From contig JAEBUN010000001.1 of assembly GCA_023014365.1 (NCBI GenBank), positions 2,666,001-2,730,000 of the forward strand: a stretch of DNA of 64,000 nt, in the 5' to 3' direction. Of this stretch, positions 57,707-64,000 are shown piece by piece; position 1 is the first letter of the stretch; each line of letters opens with the position of its first letter. The position numbers and the translations under genes were made by a program. Below the pieces are notes generated by a model. That model worked only from the letters and a program-made list of their open reading frames with translations, searched no databases and had not been told where the DNA came from. This stretch comes from Lepiota brunneoincarnata. Taxonomy: Eukaryota; Basidiomycota; Agaricomycetes; Agaricales; Agaricaceae.

Positions 57707-60700
57707 ATGGACATGCACACATCCCTTCCACCCTACAGCTCCCGCTCTCATCGACAACCTTCTTCGTCCGCTCACTCGGGCACGTATCGCCTACGTGCAC
57801 CGTCACACACCCACAATCCACGCTCAGTGTATAGTAATCCCAGCCCTACCACCTCCGCCGGCGCGGACTCGGCTATCATCACTCGCGGTCCTGCAGGTCC
57901 ATACGTGGTAGGAGCGCATGGATACAGTGGACCATATCGAATGATTCCTGGAATACCCAAGACGGCACAGCAGCCCCAAGAGTAAGCGTCCCGTGTCATA
58001 TTTATAAGAGAGAGAAGCTGAGGAGAGCCTGGCAGGAAGCAACTAGATATACTCGCGCCAGTACCGCGAAGACACCTTATTGACAGTTCTGCAAGCTCCC
58101 TTTGGATAGGTTCAGGGAACGCTTCGCCTCCACCGCCAGAAATAACTGCTCAAGGACATCCAAGTGGGGTGTCACTCTCGCCTGTACCCTCACACGGTGA
58201 ATCACCCTCTGCCAGCGGACTACTACATATCGACCACGTAGCCCCAAACACCCGGGCACGAGCCCACTCGCCTTCACATCCTCGCGACCCAACGTCCGCA
58301 CCCGCCGCTACGACTCGATTCCTCCCACAACACACACTTTCTTCATCCTTCGCCTTCCCCTCCGGTTCCGCTTCAGGCGGACATCAGACTCGAGGACAAA
58401 ACCAGACACAAATTCGTGCTACTCACGGATATCGATCAACTCAACCATTTAGCTCTCTGTACCAACGGGAGCAGCGTGGTGGGAAGGAAAGAGAAGGGAG
58501 TGAAGGTCTCTCATCAATGTCGAGCGCGGCAGGTATTGGGCCTCGTTCGATGCATCTCCAACGACCTCGGCATGAGGTCGAGAAGGAGAGGGGAAAGGAA
58601 AAGGAGGGGATGGGGAAGGCTTGGATTCGGTCGATGCACAAGCGCGGGATTAAAACTTGGATTGTGCCAGTGATAGTGCTGGTATCCACTTTGGTGAAAT
58701 GGTGTATTGGGCTGGGCTCGTATTCCGGTAACTCTTGCGTTTAGTAATTGGGGGGCATGGATAGAGGCTGACGTATTGTAAGGTCGCGGGACTCCTCCTA
58801 TGTATGGGGACTATGAGGCCCAGCGCCATTGGATGGAATTAACGGTGCATCTACCCTTTCGCGAGTGGTATAGATATGATTTACAGTATTGGGGTCTGGA
58901 TTATCCGCCTCTGACTGCGTACGTGTCTTGGATATGTGGGACTGTGTGGGTGTTCTCTTTCCTCATGCCGTTGTTTATGCTCATGAGTTCATAGTGCACA
59001 TTGGATGACACCGGCGTGGGTTGCCCTGGATGCTTCGCGAGGCATTGAAACAGAAGCAAGTAAAGTGTTTATGCGGTCCACAGTTCTAGTGTGGGACGTG
59101 CTGGTTTATGTGCCCGCGTTGGTAATGTTCATCAGGACGTGGCAAGCAAACAGGTCTGGTCGGACACAGGTGAGTGTTTACCAACGTGAACGAAAATGTC
59201 TAATGCATACAGAGATTAGGAACTAGCACTACTAACGCTCCTTTTTCAACCCGCGCTGTTACTGATTGATTTTGGGCACTTTCAGTATAACTCGGTTATG
59301 CTTGGTGAGTGCAGTCGCACCCAGGAAACCAAGTGAGATTATTAATCCAAATTGGTGGTAGGCTTCACGCTACTTGCGATCAACTTTTTCGCGACAGGAC
59401 AAGATCTTATTGGTGCTGTTTTCTTTGTGTTGAGCCTTGGATTCAAACAGATGGCACTGTACTATGCTCCTGCGATAGGTTCATACTTGTTGGCAAAATG
59501 TGTGTATCTTGGGGCTCCTGGTCCTGGGTATGTGGTTCTCCTTTTCTGGCCTATGAGTTTGGAATGACGTAGGGGTAGTGTCAAGCTATTTACACGACTA
59601 GCGACGACGACAATATTGAGTTTTCTCATTCTCTTTTTGCCCTTTTACCTTCCACCTCTCGCCCCTTCCGTTGAATCGATCCTGGATCCGATAACGAGGA
59701 TATTCCCCTTTGGACGAGGCTTGTTTGAGGACAAGGTGGCGAACTTTTGGTGTGCGAGCAATGTGGCGATCAAATGGCGAGAGTGGCTAAGCAGGAATGC
59801 GTTGGTCAGGTTGTCGGCGGGTTTGACCGCGTTTGGATTTTTACCGTCTGTTGGGGTTATGCTTGGCGCGGGATGGAGGATGCGTTTACCCGTGAGGGAG
59901 AGGGAAGAGACTGTGGACGAGCACCACCCGCCCTTCCTCTCGCTCTTACCTTATGCACTGCTTACCTCGTCACTGTCTTTCTTCTTGTTCTCGTTCCAGG
60001 TGCACGAGAAGACGATCCTAGTGCCTCTATTACCAATGACACTGTTGTTGTCCGGCGCACCTGTAGATTCATCGGTTTATGCTTGGGGAGCACTAGTCAA
60101 TAACGTCGGGGTGTTCAGGTGGGTGTTCACTTTCACGGCCTAGACCCAGAGAGTCTGAAGGAATGTGTATAGCATGTGGCCGCTACTTAAAAAGGACGGC
60201 TTGGGTTTGCAGTATGTTGCATTACTCGCCTTGTGGAATAGGCTCATCGGATACAACCCGCTACGATTACCCCCCGGAACGTTCGTACAGTTACTCTCAT
60301 TGGTGACTAGCTCCACTTGTTCTCTCGCGTGAATAAAAAAAGCTCAATTGCTTGCAGGCTGTATATACGGGAGCAATAACACTACACATTCTCGAGTTGA
60401 CCATCACGCCACCAGGACGGTACCCTGACATGTATCCCGTGCTGAATGTGCTCATCAGTACCCCCGTTTTTATCCTGGCATGGCTATGGAGTATCAAGTG
60501 TGGGATAGAGGTAGGATGGGCTGTTGGGGGCCTAGGACCGGCTTCGCCTCCGACTACGGGGATGCCGCCGAATGAGCTACGCAAGGCGGCAAGCGTATCT
60601 GAGCTTAATAGGACAGACGTGGGGACCCGGCAGAGCGGGGTACGGAGAATGAGCCTTGGACATGAGCAGAGCCGGCGGCGGAAGGGTGGGGTGAAGACTG

Positions 60701-60750
60701 GAGGCGGGAGTTTGAAGAGCCGTACGTCGAGTTCGAGCTTACTGGAGTAG
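57707..60750 (+). CDS. ALG6: Dol-P-Glc alpha-1,3-glucosyltransferase, long N-terminus
   Basis: Adds the first glucose to the lipid-linked Man9GlcNAc2 oligosaccharide in the ER lumen. Exons: 57707..57981, 58087..58727, 58783..58945, 58995..59169, 59220..59304, 59362..59527, 59573..60118, 60173..60302, 60358..60750; total 2574 nt, 857 residues. After the first membrane segment ('[20 protein letters not shown]') come the lumenal motif '[14 protein letters not shown]', '[19 protein letters not shown]', then '[14 protein letters not shown]', '[11 protein letters not shown]', '[17 protein letters not shown]' and '[19 protein letters not shown]', all diagnostic of ALG6 (as opposed to ALG8). Family members are usually about 500 to 550 residues. 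Here about 280 Ser/Pro/His-rich residues precede the first helix and a basic Ser-rich tail follows the last. A shorter product from a later Met is possible. Confidence 0.9.
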
Positions 60751-60807
60751 TAGTCACGTGGCTTTCTGTCATTTAGTTTTCTCCACTTTTCTGTTCTCTC
60801 CTACAAC

Positions 60808-62154
60808 ATGCCATCCGTCCGAATATCGACCCGTGCGGCGCTCCTCGTCGTCCGCACGCTCACTACACAACCTGTCGTCGCCACCACTAGCACACACCCA
60901 GAACCGCCACCACCGCCGCCACCACCATCATCGTCAACCCCTCACGGTTCTTCGCTGCCATCATCCAAGCCCCGACCGCACCTCTACCCCCACCCCCGGC
61001 CACCCACCTCTCACCGCCATCCACCTCTTCCTAAACTACCTGCTACATTCGGTCGTAACCAGCTCCTCCCCGTCACAGACTCGACCCGTGCCCTGCTCGA
61101 ATCTATTGTTGCCAAGTTCAACTCACCCGTCCGCTATGCCTTTGCATACGGGTCTGGGGTGTTTGAGCAGGACGGGTATGATCTTAAGAAGGAGGGGAAG
61201 CATCGGCGGCAGCAGCCAATGGTGGATTTTATGTTTGCGGTTACCCACCCTGCCCATTTTCATTCTATGAATATGCAGCAGTATCCCGCACACTATCCAT
61301 TACACGCAAGGCTGTTTGGGTCGAGCTATGTGTCGCGTGTAGAGGACTTGGGGCCTGGGGTGTGGTTCAATGCGTATGTGCCCATGAACGGAGTGGTGCG
61401 TTTTTCTCCTCTGATGTGCGCTTAGTCCTGCCCCATTGACGCGTTGATGATCCGGCAGATGATCAAATATGGAGTCACGAGTATTGACAATCTCTGCAAC
61501 GACCTCCTTAATTGGCGCACACTGTACCTCGCAGGACGTATGCACAAGCCTCTGCGGATCATCAAGGATGATGCTCGTGTGCGGCTAACTCAACAAGTCA
61601 ACCTCACTTCTGCCGTGCGCGCCGCCCTGCTCACACTCCCTGAACACTTCAACGAAACTCAATTGTTTGAGACCATTGCTGCGATCTCATATAATGGCGA
61701 CCCGCGGATGATTCTCCCAGTTGAGAACCGAAGCAAGGTGGGGAACATTGTTAGGAAACAGGGACCGCAGTTTAAGGAGCTTTATCAACGCCTTGTGGTC
61801 GGACTTCCTGGGACGCATTGGCCTATACATCAACGCGAGATTCAACAGGATACAAGTGCGCGTGCAAGGAGCTTCCATTTGCGCAAGTTGCCACATAATT
61901 TGTTGGTGCGAGTAAAGGCGAGGTTTGCAGAGAGAGGTGTTGGTGAGGAACTGTTGAAGGGGGATGAGACAGCCTATTGGCTCAAGCTGGCTGAGGATGA
62001 GGAAATGTTGGGGAGAGTGATTCGGGAGGAAATGGGTAGGATTGTGAGGGGTCCTGCGACGGTGCAGACGCTCAAGGGCGTTGTTACGGCCGGTATTGGG
62101 AAGAGTCTGAGGTATAGCTCGGCGAAGATTGGCAAGTGGTGGTCCGGATCATAA
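60808..62154 (+). CDS. TAM41: Mitochondrial phosphatidate cytidylyltransferase
   Basis: Makes CDP-diacylglycerol in the inner mitochondrial membrane for cardiolipin synthesis. Exons 60808..61395 and 61459..62154 total 1284 nt, 427 residues. Nucleotidyltransferase features: 'VRYAFAYGSGVFEQDGYD' and 'MVDFMFAVTHPAHFHSMNM', then 'WFNAYVPMNG', 'IKYGVTSIDNLCNDLLNW', 'LYLAGRMHKPLRII' and 'AALLTLPEHFNETQLFETIA', all as in the Tam41/Mmp37 family. The first 25 or so residues are Arg/Thr/Ser-rich with no acids, a plausible mitochondrial presequence. A Pro-rich stretch (residues about 31-75) follows. The start codon lies only 57 bp after the ALG6 stop on the same strand. Confidence 0.95.
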
Positions 62155-62281
62155 GGTTTTACTAGATGAGCAGCATTTGCATTTATCCTATACCATAGCC
62201 AGTGTAATTACATCTCCGCTCTTTATTATCCACCACGGAATATTCGACCAACCATACTACGTCATGAGAGAGATAAGATAG

Positions 62282-63096
62282 TTAATGATACGGCACGATA
62301 TGGCACCTGCCCTGACATCAGTAAATTGACTGCAACCTCGAGATGAAAGCACTTGCCCCAGCAAACCGCGTCCTCCCCACCCTTTCCTCGGTGTCAGCGT
62401 CAGGTACTTCTGCTCGCCTGAATGCAGCACTCGGATGATAATATGTTTCTGTACATTAAAAATTAGCTCTTGTATCAAATTAACAAGGTCCCTCCCGCAC
62501 GTTTTCATTCTCGGCTACGAGCGCGGAGAGAGGTGTGAGAGATGAGGAGGAGCTGAATGAGGATTTGACGAGAGTCCCAAATTTGAGAACGAGGTCCTCC
62601 TTTTGCAGGCCCTGTTATCCGTAGGTGAATACATCCCCACTCTAAGAAAACGTTCAGTTCTTACAGCTTCAGCGGCTGGACTCCCAGGCGCAACCCCATC
62701 CACCCTCGCAAATGGCTCCAACTTTTCCTCGTTCTCCTCAACAGCCTCAGCCCTCGTCTCAGTCCCGAGCATGGCAGGTTCCGGCACCCTCGCATAAACC
62801 CCTTCCAACGCCTTTCCAATCTCATCCATCACCCCATTTAAATCATTCCTCAACTCAATAATCCTTACCCTCGCCTTCCTCACCGCATAGATGTCAATAT
62901 CAGCACGCGGGAACCCCTCGCTGTCGACGAGGGGGGTGGACATGGTGACATTGTTGGTGCGGAGGACGGTGAGATGGGAGTCAATGTCGGCTTCGATTTG
63001 AGATTTTTTTTCGATGAGGGATTGTGCGAGAGCGCTTGGGGAGGTTGGGGAGGGGAGTGTGAAGCCCATGCTGTTTGGTTTGTGCTGAGCGGACAT
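62282..63096 (-). CDS. NAS2: 26S proteasome assembly chaperone (p27/PSMD9)
   Basis: Nas2 binds the Rpt5 C-terminus during assembly of the proteasome base. Exons 62665..63096, 62501..62611, 62357..62448, 62282..62306; total 660 nt, 219 residues, matching the family. N-terminal helices include 'LIEKKSQIEADIDSHLTVL' and 'PLVDSEGFPRADIDIYAVR'. The PDZ-like domain follows: 'PFARVDGVAPGSPAAEAGLQ', 'KEDLVLKFGT', 'IIIRVLHSGEQKYLTLTP' and the terminal 'GLLGCHIVPY'. The last intron (62307..62356) begins GCAAGT; reading through it would replace the conserved end with an unrelated tail, so a GC-AG intron is preferred. The first ATG in the conserved frame, at 63096, was taken as start. Confidence 0.93.
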
Positions 63097-63913
63097 TGCA
63101 ATGACTAAAGTTACTTTACAGTGGGTTGACGTAATTTGCCTTTTCCTAATCATTCAAGAATACCTCCTCGTCCAATGGTTGTAAACCCCGCTCTTTAGGA
63201 CTCTCCCTCTATCCAAACTTTGTAACCTAGATTCTCTGCAACCGTACAGATGAAAAGGTGTTTGATGTACCTTGCGAAATACACATACTGGTGGTATAGA
63301 ACTCTGGAGATGGGTTTACGTTAACTGTATGAACTATGAGCTCCTAAAAGAGCTCTCTTTGGGCGGCAATTTGACGTGAGGGAACACACAAGGGGGAAAG
63401 GGGACAAGCTTCGGAACTGCGAGCCTGGCAGGGTCCATAGGGCTGGTGTCTCCCCCCTGCATCCCTGGAGAGGTTGCCGAGTATTTCGAAGGGAAGACTG
63501 AAGGCAATCGATTTTGCGGACGGTAAACGACTCATTGTATGCCCTGTACTGGCCCATTTGCGGTTTGATGCTCGTGGTGTGGGACGCTGCTCCTGATATC
63601 TCAGGGCTCTGGGTCGTATAAGGTTCCTTGATAGCACGTCGCGTATAAAAAAAAGCTCAGGGGTCGTATGAAAGGTCTGGGAACAGTCGGACTACACGAA
63701 GCACGGTCTGAAGTTGGCGTAAATAGACACGAAAAAGCCCACAAACTGGATGCGAGGCAATGATTCTGTACCAAGCTGTTACGGGGGAAATCCAAAAAAG
63801 AGAACGCAGGGTATCTAAGTAATGGACGTGCTAATTTCGAGGCGCTAGCATCTCGCCCCTAGTCCCACGTATAGGGTCTCTTCCTCCTCTATCCATGGCA
63901 ACGACAGCCTCAC
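63097..63913. other. Intergenic, no supported gene
   Basis: Upstream of NAS2. Short open frames on the minus strand (63321..63795) have no domain and no splice partners. Confidence 0.4.
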
Positions 63914-64000
63914 CTGTTGCAGCGCAGTAAACCTTCCATTCTTCAGTAACCCCTCAAGAGCTGCCCAACCCGAGTCCACTGCCCTTTCCGTTGGCTCTGT
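63914..64000 (-). CDS. Possible exon of a gene continuing past the right edge
   Basis: On the minus strand an open 29-codon stretch ('DSGWAALEGLLKNGRFTALQ') ends in CAACAG followed by GTGAGG, a good exon end plus donor. A matching acceptor and next exon could lie below 63840 but were not resolved. The product is unknown. Confidence 0.3.

Noticed and set aside
1..64000. CRISPR arrays, operons, bacterial promoters
   Set aside because: The sequence is eukaryotic; no evenly spaced short repeats of the required kind were seen.

Overview
The window is nuclear DNA of a filamentous basidiomycete fungus, most likely an agaricomycete. Coding regions are split by many short GT-AG introns, mostly 45 to 70 bp, and very small exons occur. 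Neighbouring genes can be only 54 to 90 bp apart. Gene content is eukaryotic and fungal: thiazole synthase, septins, Zn2Cys6 clusters, dihydroxy-acid dehydratase, RIO1, ALG6, TAM41. All gene models were built by hand from splice sites, frame closure and conserved motifs. Nothing was aligned to a database.

Layout. 0-4.3 kb: the 5' part of THI4 (minus), then a sparse stretch where two diverged direct repeats flank a decayed 7TM-like gene. 4.3-5.5 kb: chorismate mutase ARO7, with an apparent one-base frameshift and two GC-AG introns. 6.0-13.2 kb: two minus-strand genes of the atypical septin GTPase family. In the second, the reading frame runs on through a well-formed intron into two Zn2Cys6 DNA-binding clusters, predicting a 1042-residue septin/zinc-cluster fusion. 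This is the most unusual object in the window. 13.7-24.5 kb: a dense block with ILV3, RIO1, two unrecognised small genes and a PPWD1-type cyclophilin. 24.5-28.9 kb: no gene I can support.

28.9-36 kb: an AAGAB/p34-like adaptin-binding protein and a large SAM methyltransferase whose N-terminal region carries five copies of an E-[DE]-V-T-P-W-E motif. 36-40.7 kb: no gene, many simple repeats. 40.7-47.6 kb: an SRF/Mcm1-type MADS factor with a 14-nt exon, and a Red1/ZFC3H1-like zinc-finger protein. 48.4-54.9 kb: a diverged tandem segmental duplication carrying three small alpha/beta-barrel-type paralogues and one decayed copy. 54.8-63.1 kb: a TPR/F-box/LRR protein (Pof3/Dia2 layout), a hot-dog thioesterase that needs a 4-nt microexon, ALG6 with a long N-terminal extension, TAM41, and the proteasome chaperone NAS2/PSMD9. 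An exon fragment may reach the right edge.

The genes are mostly unrelated housekeeping functions: thiamine, aromatic and branched-chain amino acid synthesis, ribosome maturation, splicing, N-glycosylation, cardiolipin synthesis and proteasome assembly. No biosynthetic cluster and no intact mobile element were seen. Two cross-cutting features stand out: six introns that fit GC-AG far better than GT-AG, and several exons of 4 to 22 nt.
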